Assembly: GCF_947507565.1 (NCBI RefSeq)
Contig: NC_089188.1
Span: 1,984,001-2,048,000 of the forward strand
Length of the DNA stretch: 64,000 nt
Direction of reading: 5' to 3'
From: Oscarella lobularis
Taxonomy: Eukaryota; Porifera; Homoscleromorpha; Homosclerophorida; Oscarellidae
Part shown: positions 45,527 through 58,000 of the stretch, one piece after another
Layout of the letters: the number at the start of each line of letters is the position of its first letter
How positions within the stretch are numbered: position 1 is the first letter of the stretch
Notes under the pieces: model-generated
What the model saw: only the letters and a program-made list of their open reading frames with translations
Told to the model about the DNA's origin: nothing
The model's database searches: none
Translations under genes and position numbers: made by a program

Positions 45527-46623
45527 ATGGCTGGCTCCTTTGCTCGGCCCTTTGCTCTCGGGCAGGAAGTCATGCATCGGTCGAAGCCTGCAACAGTACA
45601 ATTCATTGGATGGACGGCGTTTGGAGACGGGATTTGGATCGGCTTAGAGATGGAGGACAGCGTTTGGGGGAAGAACGACGGCAGTGTGAAAGGGCGACGG
45701 TACTTTTCGTGCCGTCCAGGACACGGGCTCTTTGTCCGCCCAAGAACGGTCGTTAGTCGTGAAACGGTAGGATATATGGTTTAGAAACGAAAGGGTTACA
45801 TTGCTAATATCCCATTCATAAGATGCCCTTGGGAGACACCGAAGTATGCCGTGTTCACCTTTATAGCCTTGATGCCAGCCTATTGTTTAGACAAAATGTC
45901 ACAATTGCTCCGTACTGGAGGGAGAGAATAAGATCCTAGAGCAGGAAAACAAGATTTTAAAAGTACAAGCTGTCTGGTCCCGTCACTCCTGATTTCCCGT
46001 ATCACGGGAAGGACCAAATTCGCTAAACTTAACCTTTATTTTTAGGCGAAGATGAGTGTATTGCAGAAGGAAAATAGAGGGTATAAAAATGTAGTAGCAG
46101 AATTAGAGGTCAGTTTTTGTTGTTCTTTTGTGCCAGATAATTAATATTAATTAACTTCGGTAACCTTCATTTTAGAGCCGGACATTACGTTTTGAAAGAG
46201 AACTAAAACGCAGACAACAAGTATTGGAAGAGAGAGTGAGAAGCCTTTCAGTGAGTCTTTAGAGCGGTTTTGGTTACTAATTAGTGACACTTTGTATCCT
46301 GAAGGAAAACAGAGGAGAACGTAAGAATCTATGTAACCTAAGCTGCTGTTTATTGATGTCAGCCTTTATTTATAAATGAATCTGATTGCGCTTTTTACGT
46401 ATAGAAGCAGAGACAGAAGACGAGGATTCGGAAGAACCTGAGGAGCGTCCGATGCACGGTATTTGTTGTTGACATGCCTTTATGTTTATCAATGAATCTC
46501 ATTGCGCTTTTTTACGTATAGAAGCAGAGACAGAAGACGAGGATTCGGAAGAACCTGAGGAGCGTCCGATGCACGGTAGTTGACATGCCTTTTAATAAAG
46601 ATATTATAAAGGCACTGTTTATT

Positions 46624-46657
<34 letters not shown>

Positions 46658-47372
46658 CAGCTAGGGGAAGAATATCAAGTACAAATTAGTAGTCAAATTA
46701 CTATTGAAAAGGGTAAATAAAATAAGAATAAAAATAATTTTATTTTGAATTTAATTGTTTGTATTCCTTTTTAGCAATCTCTGATATCGAAAAAGTGGCG
46801 TCGACGTCACTTGACCTCTCGAACCGTCGTCGTAAGCGCGTTCACGAAAAGTAGGAACTGGTTTTCAATTCTCGCTTTTAGATAAGTGGCTGGTTGACAC
46901 GGCAAAAAGTAGGTGTAAACTAGTAAACTCATTATTCCTGCTGGCATTCCCGTGATCACCCTCATCTTAAGGCCAATTTTCATTTCTTTCTTAATTAATT
47001 AAACAACTTTTTTATAAAAATGTTTAGTTCAAATTTAACCACAATTACATCACCCTTACATCACTTTTATTCATTTTACAGAAATGGTAGCTGCGGTACC
47101 CCCAACCAAAAGGAGAACAAAAAATTTAGCTCTACGACGAACGTTGGCTCTGATAATGCAAAAGTAAGAAGTCTCGAATAACAATACTGTACATGCGCAA
47201 AGTCTTATAAAACGTTTACAGATTACTCGATCCTGACGCAAAGTGCATGGTAACTTATTGCCGGCGAGTTTCGAACGAGACTATTTCGGATGAGTCATTG
47301 AGAGCATATTACTACAAAATTAATTTCAAGCCAGAAATTAGAGACCTCAGTTCCACATTTTTTGATGCTTAA
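45527..47372 (+). CDS. CAP-Gly domain coiled-coil protein
   Basis: Exon 1 (45527-45766) encodes a complete CAP-Gly domain with FIGWTAFGDGIWIGLEMED, WGKNDGSVKGRRYFSC and GHGLFVRP, including the GKNDG core that binds the EEY/F tail of tubulin and EB proteins. Short AT-rich introns follow. Later exons give coiled coil (KMSVLQKENRGYKNVVAELE; RFERELKRRQQVLEERVRSL), a duplicated acidic exon (AETEDEDSEEPEERPMH, twice), a CAG-encoded run, and a C-terminal exon KCMVTYCRRVSNETISDE ending DLSSTFFDA at 47372. It is probably a microtubule plus-end or dynactin/CLIP-like protein of about 300 aa, but it matches no named family clearly. The exon chain after exon 1 is provisional. Confidence 0.6.
46368..46591 (+). 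repeat. Tandem duplication containing an in-phase 54-nt exon
   Basis: A segment of about 105 bp is present twice with a period of 117 bp. It includes the intron end TTGCGCTTTTTTACGTATAG and the following exon (GAAGCAGAGAC in both copies, at 46404 and 46521). The exon is 54 nt, a multiple of three, and both copies keep AG acceptor and GT donor. Near-identity suggests a recent event. Confidence 0.8.
46625..46656 (+). repeat. (GCA)n microsatellite in the CAP-Gly gene
   Basis: About ten AGC/GCA units directly after an intron end, read in frame as poly-Ala or poly-Gln depending on splice choice, then CACAGCTAGGGGAAG. Confidence 0.85.
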
Positions 47373-48053
47373 AACACGGACCTGAAGATATCAAGCCTCA
47401 TTTAATTCTTTACTGGGGCAGTGAGACGAGCGTCTCTACGCGAGCGTCAATTAAAATCACTTCGCTTTTTTTCCAGAAGGTCTCGGTCACATATTATTCA
47501 ATATTGCTCAATCGTCTAATCTGTCCGCGTCCGACTTCAGGCGATTTCGAATCAAACGAATCGGATCTGATAGCGAAAACGACTGCAACTGAAAATGCCC
47601 CCCAGGAAATCTTTGTCACCTTAATTAATTAATTAATAATCTATTTATACTTTTTGGCTATTGATGGTGCAATTTAATCACAGATGGCATAAATGAACCT
47701 GATCTCTCGTTGCATGGGCGAATCCGCCAAGCACTTACAATACTTGGTCGATTTTTTGTGGCACAAAGCCATTTCAGATTCGTACAGTATACATATGCAT
47801 AGACCGGTTTGGAGCGGTCACATCGTGCCCGGATGTCAGCACGCCAGGAATCTTCCCTCGAGCAGAGGCAGGCAATATAGACCTTCGTCACCACAGCTCA
47901 AATCGATAGTAGTGCTAGGCGACGTCAATATGTACGTGACTAATCACACATAAAAAACTAAATTGGCAGTTGAAATTTGACGTCCACAGCAGCTTCTCGG
48001 GCAAGTTGCACAATATTAGACAGTCGAACGGCCTGAAGAAAAAACGTAAACAC
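47373..48053. other. Region between CAP-Gly gene and SUCLA2 3' end
   Basis: AT-rich sequence with a (TTAA)n run at 47621-47636. It includes dispersed repeat copy 2 at 47907-48035, ending only 19 bp from the SUCLA2 stop. An 86-codon plus-strand frame at 47693-47953 has no recognisable family. I do not call it a gene. Confidence 0.5.
47907..48035 (+). repeat. Dispersed direct repeat, copy 2
   Basis: Second copy of the repeat at 42304-42449 (GTAGTGCTAGGCGACGTCAA ... GACAGTCGAACGGCCTG). The two copies bracket the 5.5-kb block containing the tandem arrays, the TIR insertion and the CAP-Gly gene. Confidence 0.85.
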
Positions 48054-49980
48054 TTATTCAAGCTGAGAGCACGCAGTCACCATCTTAGCGGCCTCGTCGA
48101 GGTCATTGCATGCCAATATTTTGAGCCCACTGTTAGCTATCATTAGTTTAGCGTCGTCAACTCGGGTTCCTAAAGCATTTCACCTGTACAATCAACTTTT
48201 CGGAGAGAACTACTGTACCCTGTAGTCGAACTACTAAAGGAATTTTGAGATCAATTTCCGAAGCAGCGGCAATAATGCCGCTAGCTATGACATCACATCG
48301 CATGATACCACCGAAAATATTCACCAGGATAGCAAGAACCTGAACGAACGCATGTTCGGCCTTACCATCCTCAGAAATCAGGCGTACTCACGTGTTTATC
48401 CTGACCCAGAATGTGAAACGCTTCGGCGACTTGCTCCTGCCGAGCACCGCCGCCTAAATCAAGAAAATTCGCCGGTTCGCCACCGTGGAGTTTGATCATA
48501 TCCATGGTGGCCATGGCGAGGCCAGCTCCGTTGACTAAGGAGACGTGTATTGCGTGTGTTTTGAACGTGATGCGTTTCTTTTACCCAGGCATCCAATTGA
48601 GCCGTCGAGGCCGATGTAGTTGAGATCGGCTTTCGTTGCACGCACCTCGCGCTCGTCTTCCTGCGTCCAGTCCTTCAGAGCGAAAACGTCCTTTTGACGA
48701 AATGCCGCGTTGTCGTCGAAATTGATTTTGCAGTCCATACAAACGACTAAGGAAAAAGAAGAGAGAGGACAACATTAGACGGAATCAAAAAAAAAAGGAG
48801 AAAAGAGAATACTTTGGCCATTCGCGTCTTCAGCAAACGGATTGATCTCCAGCATAGAGATATCCCTCTTGACGAAGAGATCATACATTTTCATCATGTG
48901 ATCTACAGCCTTCAAGAAAAAGTCATCCACACAGCACTCAATCTGACGTCAAAAAAGGATTACGTACGTCGTCCATAGAGGCGGGCGAAAAGCCGAGTTT
49001 CTGCGCCACTTTTGAAGCAACATCTTCCGTCAGCCCTTAGAATTAACGCTTGCTTCATTGCAAGTGTTTGATACTGAAAGTGTACCTTTGTGTATATCTA
49101 TGGGCTCCTTGATGATTGCTTCAGGTCGTTTGGCGGCCACGCTTTCGATGTCCACTCCGCCTTCGGCACTTGCTACGATAGCGGGGCCCTAGGGAGCGCC
49201 GTAGAACGAATCTACGGGACACGCGTCGTGTGATTACCCTCAACGCTCGATCCAAGAGAAAAGCAAAGTAGAATTCTCGTCTAGTGTAGAGCCTCTCACA
49301 TATCAGCACCTAAGAAAAAGGAGAGCTATTGATCTCTAGGAACCTCAGGAGGCGTTTACAATAAACTAATAAATAACAGTATGGAATTCTAGAAACTTGA
49401 ATTTTTCTTAAATTTTTTCTTTGACCTTGTCGCAAATTCGTCCTTTGGCTCCAGTCTGCTTCGTCACCAAAGTCTGTCCTATCATCTTCGAAGCAATATC
49501 TTTTGCTTCGTCAGGACTTCAAAAACGAAAATCGAACGCGAATGTGAAAATTATGACGTCATAACGTACGAATACGCCACTTTGACTCCGCCCGAAAATC
49601 CGTTCGTGAACGTTCCTTTTCCTCGGCCGCCGGCCAGGACTTGGGCTTTCACGACCAAATCGTTTGTTCCTAAGGCGACGCGACTCTTTCTCGATGCAAT
49701 TGTGACGTCAGACTTTACCGAGGTCCTTGGCGATGGCGAACGCTTCTTCCGGTGTCGACGCGACTTCGCCTCGCGGCGTGGTGATTTTCGCTTCGCGAAG
49801 AAAGCGCCAGTTTATGTACTCGTGTAGAGAAAGGCGTCGATTCGGCACGAACGAGCCGATTTTTGGAGCCTAAAGGCCGTCTAGAAAGTTCAATTTTAAA
49901 TGTTGACGTACGCCAGCCGGTGCCGCGGCTCCGGAGCGACTGCCAACGAGCCAAATTGCTCTACCGAGGCGAAAAGCCAT
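48054..49980 (-). CDS. SUCLA2: Succinyl-CoA ligase beta subunit, mitochondrial (SUCLA2)
   Basis: TCA-cycle enzyme converting succinyl-CoA to succinate with ATP (or GTP) formation in the mitochondrial matrix. The start at 49980 gives a basic targeting peptide ([20 protein letters not shown]), then [11 protein letters not shown]. The ATP-grasp blocks follow: [59 protein letters not shown] and [13 protein letters not shown]. Then come [18 protein letters not shown].., [20 protein letters not shown] and [19 protein letters not shown]. The C-terminus has [29 protein letters not shown] and [16 protein letters not shown]. Sequence details ([21 protein letters not shown]) fit the ATP-specific SUCLA2 better than SUCLG2. 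It has about nine exons with short introns and is head to head with PSMD1. Confidence 0.93.
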
Positions 49981-50083
49981 TTGGGAATAATCGCGCACGC
50001 GCGTTGTTGTCCTCCACGAAGAAAAGGAAAGGCCTTCTCGTTCGGGCTACTTTTCTCTGTAACCGCTTATTGTTTTGTCGAAA
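49981..50083. promoter_or_regulatory. Bidirectional promoter between SUCLA2 and PSMD1
   Basis: 103 bp separate the divergent start codons. A GCGCACGCGCG stretch at about 49991-50002 is CpG-rich. No TATA box is apparent. Function is inferred from geometry. Confidence 0.55.
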
Positions 50084-53000
50084 ATGACGCTGACATCATC
50101 AGGTGAGATGATCGTAAGGCAAGGAGAAGCGTTCGCGTCCGTGGAAACGAGAGTTGCAACGAGACCACGACGGTCACATGCATTGTCTTAGAGCTTGACT
50201 TACGGCATTCGTACTGTAGAGTCTTCCCTTTGCGTACTGGCTAGATTTAGGCTTTACGTTTTGTTGTTCGTGGCTTTTCACGTGGCTTTTAGCTGGATTT
50301 TTGGCGTTGCTTGACGAAAAAGAAGCCGAGCTGAAAGTGAGACTTAGCAATAGAAAACATGCAAAAAAACCATTTCTATTCGACCGCGCAGCGCTTTGCT
50401 TTACTCAGTCTCAACGCCGTAGTGGATCAATTTTGGCCAGAAATCGCCGATTCCTTAACAAAAATGTAAGAGATAAAGAACAGAGGAGAGAGAGTGAATA
50501 TCATACCTTCTAGTGAGGAATTATGTGAAGACGGTTGCTTCGAGTACAATCAACTGTCGTCTCTGGTCGTCTCCAAGGTGAATTGGCCTCGTAGAATTTC
50601 AATTTTTTAATCACAAAATCACGTTTAGGTTTACTATCATCTCGGCGGATTTGACGATTCCATTTCGTTCGCTTTGGGTGCTGGCAGTCTTTTTGACGTC
50701 ACTTCTCGCTCTGAATACGTCGAAGTCATTATCTGTACGTCTTCTGAATTATTAGATTGAACGTTTCCTCCGCAAAAGCGTTTTTCTAGCCAAATGCATC
50801 GATCAATACACGAAACTTCGAGTTCAACAATTCAGCCATCCCGATGACCCCGTTTTTATTGACGAACGCTTGGAATCGATAGTCAAGCGAATGTTGGAAC
50901 GATGCTTCACCGATCGCCAATACAAACAAGCCATCGGAATTGCTCTCGAAACGCGAGACTTGAACGTCTTTGAAAGAGCTATACGAGAATCGGTAGAACT
51001 CGTCCTTAGATCGTCTATAAAATTCTATCATATTTTGCCTTAGGACGACACGTCAAGTATGTTGGACTACGGTTTGAAAATGTGCCTCTCTTTGGTGCAC
51101 AATCGCGAGCTTCGCAGCGACGTGCTGGAGCGGCTAGTCGATGTCTATTTGACTCTAGACGAACCGGATTACATCAACGTGTGCCAGGTCAGATAGAATC
51201 GTTAGAATTCTTTTTGAAGTCCAATTAAACTTTTAGTGCTACGTTTTCTTGTCGAATTCGGAGGCAGTCGCCGAGCTTCTGCTTATTTTAATCAAAAGAG
51301 AGCCGGTAGTTATACTCCAGTCTTTTCTCTGAAGTAGAACTAGCTGGTGTGTTTTTATATAGCACAATTGGCTTGTAGCCTATCAGGTTGCGTTCGACAT
51401 GTATGAAAGTGCGACGCAGGATTTTCTACAGGGAGTGAAACTTCACATGATGCCTTCGATGGCGGAAGGAGACACTGCAAAGGAACCAAAGTAAAAAAAG
51501 AGAGAAACCTCTTCTCACAACCATAAATGAATTCCTATTAGAAATAGCGATGACGCAATGGAGATAGATAACGTGAGAAGAAAATACGGCTTTCTCTTGC
51601 AGAGAAATCGTTTTTCTTTTGTTAGGATCCTCTTCAGCAGCGACTTGGCAGACTCGTTGCCATATTAGGCGGAGAGACGACCATCGATCTCACGCTGGAA
51701 TTTCTCATTCGAAATAACCACAGCGATCTCGCTATATTGAAGAACACGCGAGACGCGACGCGAAATTCCGTCTGTCACACGGCGATCGTCATTGCAAACG
51801 GATACATGTGCTGTGGAACGACAATCGATTCTTTTCTGAGGCAGGAAGAGCGTTCATTTTACGACGACCCTAGCCGACATTCTTTCACTTATCTAGAGAT
51901 AATCTTGAGTGGCTTGGAAAGGCGACCAACTGGGCTCGTTTTTCCGCTATAGCCAGCCTCGGTTTGATACACAAAGTGAGGGGCTAAACGCTATAATTAA
52001 AAGCAGAGGAATAGTATCTTTTTCTCTAAAGGGGCACGAGAAAGAGTCTCTTAGTATTATGTCTACGTATCTTCCCAAGGAATCCGGCTCGCCTAGTATT
52101 TATTCCGATGGTGGAGCTCTCTTTGCTCTAGGTCCGTGTTTTTAGTACTCTCGCGAGTCTTTAATTAATAAATCTTTATCTGCTTGAAGGCCTCATACAC
52201 GCAAATCACGGTGGGAAAATATCGGAATATCTTCTCAATCAGCTGAAGGGCGCGTCGAACGAGGAAAGAGAATACGTGGACGTTTTTTAGAACAGACGTT
52301 TTTCATGTGTGCGCGTAGGCTGTTCGTCATGGAGGCTGTCTGGGATTAGGACTTGCAGCAATGGGAACGGCAGAACCAGGTTAGTATATTTAGAAGCGAT
52401 TTGTTTTGTGGAATAATTGCCTTACCGTTAGAAATTTATGACCAGCTGAGAATGAATTTATATATGGACGATGCTGTGACCGGTATTTAGACAGAAGCAT
52501 ATTTTTCCTTTCATTGGCGACGCATTTTTTAAAGGGGAGGCGGCCGGATTGGCCATGGGTCTAGTGATGGTGGGTTCCAGTGATCCGCGCGCTATCGACG
52601 AAATGGTGAAGTACTGCAAGGAAACGCAGCACGAAAAGATACTGCGTGGGCTGGCTGTCGGAATAGCGCTGGTACGTATAAGGAAGAAAATCTGGCTAGT
52701 CTCAATATCTTCTTTTCTTCAAAGATTATGCTGGGACAGTTGGAAAAGGCTGATGCTCTCATTGAAACATTGTCTACAGACAAGGTTTGTTTTAGCAATG
52801 CAAACGCTATCGTTCTGACATTTCCTTCAGGATCCACTCCTCCGTCGTTCGGGCATGTTCACTATAGCCATGGCCTACTGCGGTTCGGGAGATAACAACG
52901 CCTTGAGAAAACTGCTTCACGTAGCCGTAAGTAGCGAATGTATTCGTCGTTTTTTTCGCCCAGTGTCTCCCCAGGTAAGCGACGTGGATAACGATGTGAG

Positions 53001-54529
53001 AAGATCGGCGGTGATGTCGGTCGGCTTCGTGCTTTTCCACTCGCCGGAGCAGTGTCCGCCCGTCGTTTCGCTGCTCGCCGAGAGCTATAATCCACACGTG
53101 AGATGCGGTGCCGCTATGGCTTTGGGCATAGCGTGTGCCGGCACGGGTCTCAAGGAGGCTCTGAACGTTCTCGAGCCGATGGTCAATGATCCGGCCAATT
53201 TTGTGCGACAGGTAATGGGAAGTTTAAGTCTTTCTTTCGTTTAGTTGAAATCGCGATCGATTCTAGGCTGTTTTTATTGCTTCTGCTATGATTCTCATGC
53301 AGCAGACCGAAGCGGCTAATTCAAAGGTAGAGGAGTCTCAATGCGATCACCATGGCCACTTCAAGAGGCTTTGTAGGTGAAGACTTTTCGCGAGCTATAC
53401 ACAAAGTCAATCAGCGACAAGCACGAGGACACCATGGCTAAATTCGGTGCAATTTTGTCTCAGGGAATCATAGACGCCGGTTAGTTGCACATTGGCTCGT
53501 GTTTTGCGCTCTTGAGTGATATCTTATTAGGTGGCCGCAATGTGACTATCTCCCTACAGTCTTCCAGCGGTCACGTTCATCTAATGTCCGTTGTTGGGAC
53601 GTTGGTTTTTACGCAGTTTTGGTACTGGTTTCCCTTTTCTCATTTCCTGTCGCTCGCCTTTCGACCGACGGCGATTATTGGGCTCAATTCGGACCTAAAG
53701 GTTTGTGAAACGCGTGGGGGAAAGGAGGGGTCCTCTTACGGTAGACTCCAGATGCCGAAAATTGAATTTCGATCCAATGCAAGACCGTCTCTGTACGCTT
53801 ACCCCGAGCCACTGCAAGCTCCCAAGGAGAAGGAACGAGAGAAGGTAAAATTTCTACTGCATTGTGCTGTTTATATTCTATTCTAGTCGTATTTTCAGGT
53901 TGCCACGGCCGTTTTGTCTATTACAGCGAAAGCGAAAGCGAAAGCAAAGAAAGCTGAAGAAGCCAGGGGATCTACGTCATCAACTTCAATGGAAACTGTA
54001 TGTACAGTGAATGATAAATGCTCGGGATGTCACTTTGATTCCTAGGACCAGCAGCCAGAGCCGGGCAAGGCTCCGGAATCCACCAGTGAGGAAAAGGCTA
54101 AGGAAGAGGTGGAACAGAAACAGCCTGAGCCATCTTTCCAAATGCTCCAGAATCCATCCAGAGTTGTTCCTTCTCAGGTTGACGAAACGGCTTAGATTTC
54201 TTACCTATAACTATTTGATTAGCTGAGAGTGCTGACAGTGGCGGAAAATAGCCGCTACGAGCCAATCAAAGCGGTACTGCAAGCAGTATAAGGTATCATC
54301 TCTACTAAGGGGTCTCTTTGTGGTTAGGTGACAGTCGGCGGAATTCTTATGTTGATTGATACAAAGTCTGAACAGCCTGAAGAGTTGGTGGAGCCGCTGA
54401 AGGGTCAGTAAATCGCGCTTAATTTATTTATGTTTATTTTTTTGAACGTTAGTTCCGACTGTGGCTAAAGTGGATGACGAAGGTCCAGAGCCAGAGCCAC
54501 CTGAGCCGTTCGAGTATATAGAAGACTAG
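50084..54529 (+). CDS. PSMD1: 26S proteasome regulatory subunit Rpn2 (PSMD1)
   Basis: Largest scaffold subunit of the 19S base; it docks Rpn13 and supports substrate entry. The start at 50084 reads [22 protein letters not shown] across the first intron. Many short exons follow: [54 protein letters not shown] and [20 protein letters not shown]. The PC-repeat toroid has [102 protein letters not shown] and [15 protein letters not shown]. The Lys/Glu-rich linker and the C-terminal [12 protein letters not shown] tail, which binds Rpn13, are present. Full-length and intact. Some PC-repeat blocks are quoted from memory of reading across splice sites, so borders are approximate. Confidence 0.95.
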
Positions 54530-54650
54530 AGGCCAAACTTTTAGTTTGAACTGGTGAACAATTAGCCAGTGTTGCGTAATGTCAGTTTGAAAGTGTGAAT
54601 TGGGCTACGTTATTATCGGTTTAGATTACGGTTCATGCGCAGTACAACGT

Positions 54651-54948
54651 CTACGTTTCGTCGAGCTTCTCGACGATTTCGACGACTCTGAAGTGTTTTC
54701 TCTTGCTCAGCGGACGGCATTCTTGTATTCGAACCCAGTCTCCCAGCCGGCAATCGTCTCGTTCGTCGTGGGCAAGGTAATTTCGGGTTTTCCCGTAATA
54801 CTAGAGAACGCATGTGCTGTGGAACGAATTCGAGCAGCGCGTCCGTTCGAACCTTCTTAATTAGAGGATGTAGAGATAGTCGAGTCACGGCAACCCGAAC
54901 AGTCCTCGTCATTTTCGTTCCAACGACTTTGCCAACGAACTGGGACAT
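54651..54948 (-). CDS. MRPS17: Mitochondrial ribosomal protein uS17m
   Basis: Small-subunit mitoribosomal protein of the S17 family that binds 12S/16S-type rRNA. Two exons, 54948-54853 (32 codons) and 54800-54651, are joined over a 52-bp intron to give 81 aa. Exon 1 is [20 protein letters not shown].., ending HPLIKK. Exon 2 starts [20 protein letters not shown] and contains [28 protein letters not shown] and the LAHDE/GD.V.I.ECRPLSK blocks are the S17 signatures. It is as short as bacterial S17 and lacks the C-terminal extension of vertebrate MRPS17. Reading without the intron gives a false longer protein. Confidence 0.9.
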
Positions 54949-55051
54949 TTTTGTTAGCGCGCGTGAAAAAAGAAACAAAAGTCGCGTGATATACAGCGAA
55001 GCCAGCAGCTACAAAAGCAAAGACAGGGGCAGTCTGGCAGACAGCCACAGT

Positions 55052-58000
55052 TTACTTATTCAAGTATTTTAGCCTAAGATTAGGATAGGCATTTACCGAG
55101 CTCTCGATTGGGCCACCAAGCTCTCCCGGTATCTGTTCATTCCTGGGGCCATTCAGCAGCAATTTCTTTGCTTCGACACTAAGTCGAGAGACCAGCTGCG
55201 AAAACGTTGGCCTCATGCTCTTGTCAGGATGCCTATAAGCAGAGAAGAATTGGAAGAGTCAATCACTGATAAATGAATCAGAGACTATACCAGCAATCAA
55301 TCATTATTGTGTAAATGGCCTTGGGGCAGCCTGGAGGAGGTGGTAGCCGATGACCTTCTTCCACTCTTGCAACGACGTCGGCGTTTTTTGTAAATCCGTA
55401 CGGTCGCTGACCCACCGACCAAATTTCGTACAGTACGATTCCAAAGCTCCATACGTCGCTTGCCGTTGAGTATTTCTTGAAATTGATTGCCTAAGTTCGT
55501 TGACAGTTAGCGAGCGAGGGACGACCTTTTGAGCTCTCCTTACTTCAGGTGCCGTCCACCGTACCGGCACTTTTGTTTTTGACGAGACGAGATAATAGTT
55601 CGATTCGTCTAGATCTCTTGAAAGGCCGAAATCTCCAATCTAGATAATTTCTTAGTCTTGTTGTCAAAAAAATCTGAAGGGGTACCTTGGCGACGAGGTT
55701 TTCATTCAACATCACATTCCGAGCGGCCAAGTCCTAGGGAAAGAAACAAATCGTCACTGCAGTGTTCAATAAAATGAAGAAGCCATTTTTACCCTGTGAA
55801 CAAAACCTTTTTTGCTCAAGTACTTCATTCCCGCTGCAATTTCTTTGGTCCATTTCAGAAGTTTTTTCTCTGTTCCAACAGGCATCCCAGTGCCACTGAG
55901 CAAGAGAGATAACTGCTTAGATTTTAGACAGCTATGAATCTTTCATAAACGCACTCGCTGTTCTGCATCTTCACGAGGACTTTCTTCATATCTCCCATGG
56001 CCATAAATTCAACAACAATCATCAACTGCGATTCATGTGAATATAGGCTTTAGCATATTTAGTGTAGCAGGTTTCCTTACTGGTTCTCCTACTGTGACCG
56101 TCCCTTCTATTCCGACTATGTTTTGGTGCCGAAATTGTCCCATGAGAGCAGCCTCTTTTAGAAACTTCACCCTGTCGCGTTTGTCGTCTGAAATGAGCGT
56201 TTTAACTGCCACTTCTTTGTTAATCATTCCCGTTTTCCAAATAGCTTTTTCCACATTTCCGAATTCCCTAAACACAACAATATTATGAACTCTAAACAAC
56301 GTACTCACGTTTCTGGCTTACCCAGAACCGAGATGATGCTTAAGAATGAGATCTTCCCGATGTATGCGCCTAAGTTTTTGCGATTCAAATTGCCCATAAA
56401 GGCCTTCCTCTGTGCTTGCAGGCTCGTAGAAGCTTTCGACTACCTGCTTTGATCATTGCATACATGAGAAAGGCTTTTATATTTCAGGCGTACTTGAGCT
56501 GAGGCAGGCTGAAGATGATTATATTGACTTTCTCTTGAGGAAAGAACGACAGCCTGTTTACTTTGAATGCAAGTGAACTGAGTTTCTGCTTCAAGCTCGA
56601 CTGCTTCTTCTTCTGGACCAGTTGACGCATAAGATTTTTTAGGTTTGACACCAATGGCGACGTTCTCATATTCCCTGTATGCAGGGTTTGTCATTGACAT
56701 GGTTGCTCCTTGAACTGCGATGCTGCTATCAGTACGAGACACCAAAGGATCTTTAGAGCGATTCTTTTTCCGGCAGAAAATCACCAATAGGATAACAGCA
56801 ACGAGAATCACAGCTGTGCCTCCGACCGAAGCTCCAACGTACATTGCAAGCGGCACTGTGCTTTTTTGCTCTTGAGGCTGTGACGATCGAGGTGTCGTCG
56901 ACGGCAAGATCTCTGTTGTAACTGGCGCCGAGGTTGGAAAACCGGGTCTCGCTGACTCTTGCCCAGAAGTGGTCGTAGTTTGGTCAGAAACATCGGCTGT
57001 GCTAGTCTCCGTTGTAAATGATTGCGTCTTGCCGCTTATTTCAGATGGAGTCGTTCCTGTTTGAGATGTTGTTGCCTGAGTTGTTTCTGCCGCCTGAGTG
57101 GTCGTTGCCTCTGCCTGAGTAGTTTCTGCCTGAGGGGTCGTCGCCGCCTGAGTAGTTGCCGCCTGCGTGGTCGTCGCCTGAGTGATCTGAGAGGTCACTG
57201 CCTCAGTTGCCACTACTTTAGTAGTCGCCGCCTCAGTGGTCGCCGCCCCAGTAGTCGCCGCCTCAGTAGTCGCCGTCTGAGTAGTCGCCGTCTGAGTGGT
57301 CGCCGCCTGAGTGGTCGCTGCCTCAGTTGTTGCCGTCTCAGTAGTCGCCGCGTTAGTAGTCGCCGCGTTAGTAGTCGCCGCGTTAGTGGTTGCTCCCTGA
57401 GTAGTAGCCGTCTGAGTGGTTGCTGCCTGAGTGGTTGCCGCCTGAGTGGTTGCCGCCTGAGTTGTTGCCGCCTGAGTGGTCGCCGCTACAGTGGTTGCAA
57501 CCTGAGTGGTCGTCGCCTCCGTAGTCGCCGCTGCAGTGGTGATTACCATTGTTGTCACTTGAGTCGTTGGGGTTGCTAGAAATCTTTTTGCTTAGGCTTA
57601 TAAACACAACTATGCATCATACCGGGGCAATCACAGTATCCCCATTTTGTGACGTCTCTCTTCGAATCTGTCTCCGTGGCGCACCAAGTAGCATTCTTCT
57701 CGTACGCTGTACAGTTTATAAACGTAAACCCTTTATATTTGAAAGGAAAAACGCAAGCACTGCCTCCACCATTTCCGCCGCACGTCTGACTCACGACTCC
57801 AACATCTAAATTTATCTTAATTCGTAATCACATGTATGTTCGATTCTCGTACCATTGCACTTTGGAAGATCACATGTAGCATTTAAAATTGTTTTACCAC
57901 TTTTGTAATAACACCAGGGTTTGTCATAAGCATAGTTTATATTCCTGCAGTCGTTCTTTCCCCAAAGACTAAATATACGTGATCTTAGTGCTGTCTTGAG

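Noticed and set aside
47693-47953. 86-codon plus-strand frame before SUCLA2
   Set aside because: No domain, no signal peptide, and its end overlaps the dispersed repeat. It is insufficient evidence for a gene.
54613-54978. 121-codon unspliced version of MRPS17
   Set aside because: Splicing the 52-bp intron restores the S17 signature LAHDE..C..GD.V.I.ECRPLSK. The unspliced frame loses it.
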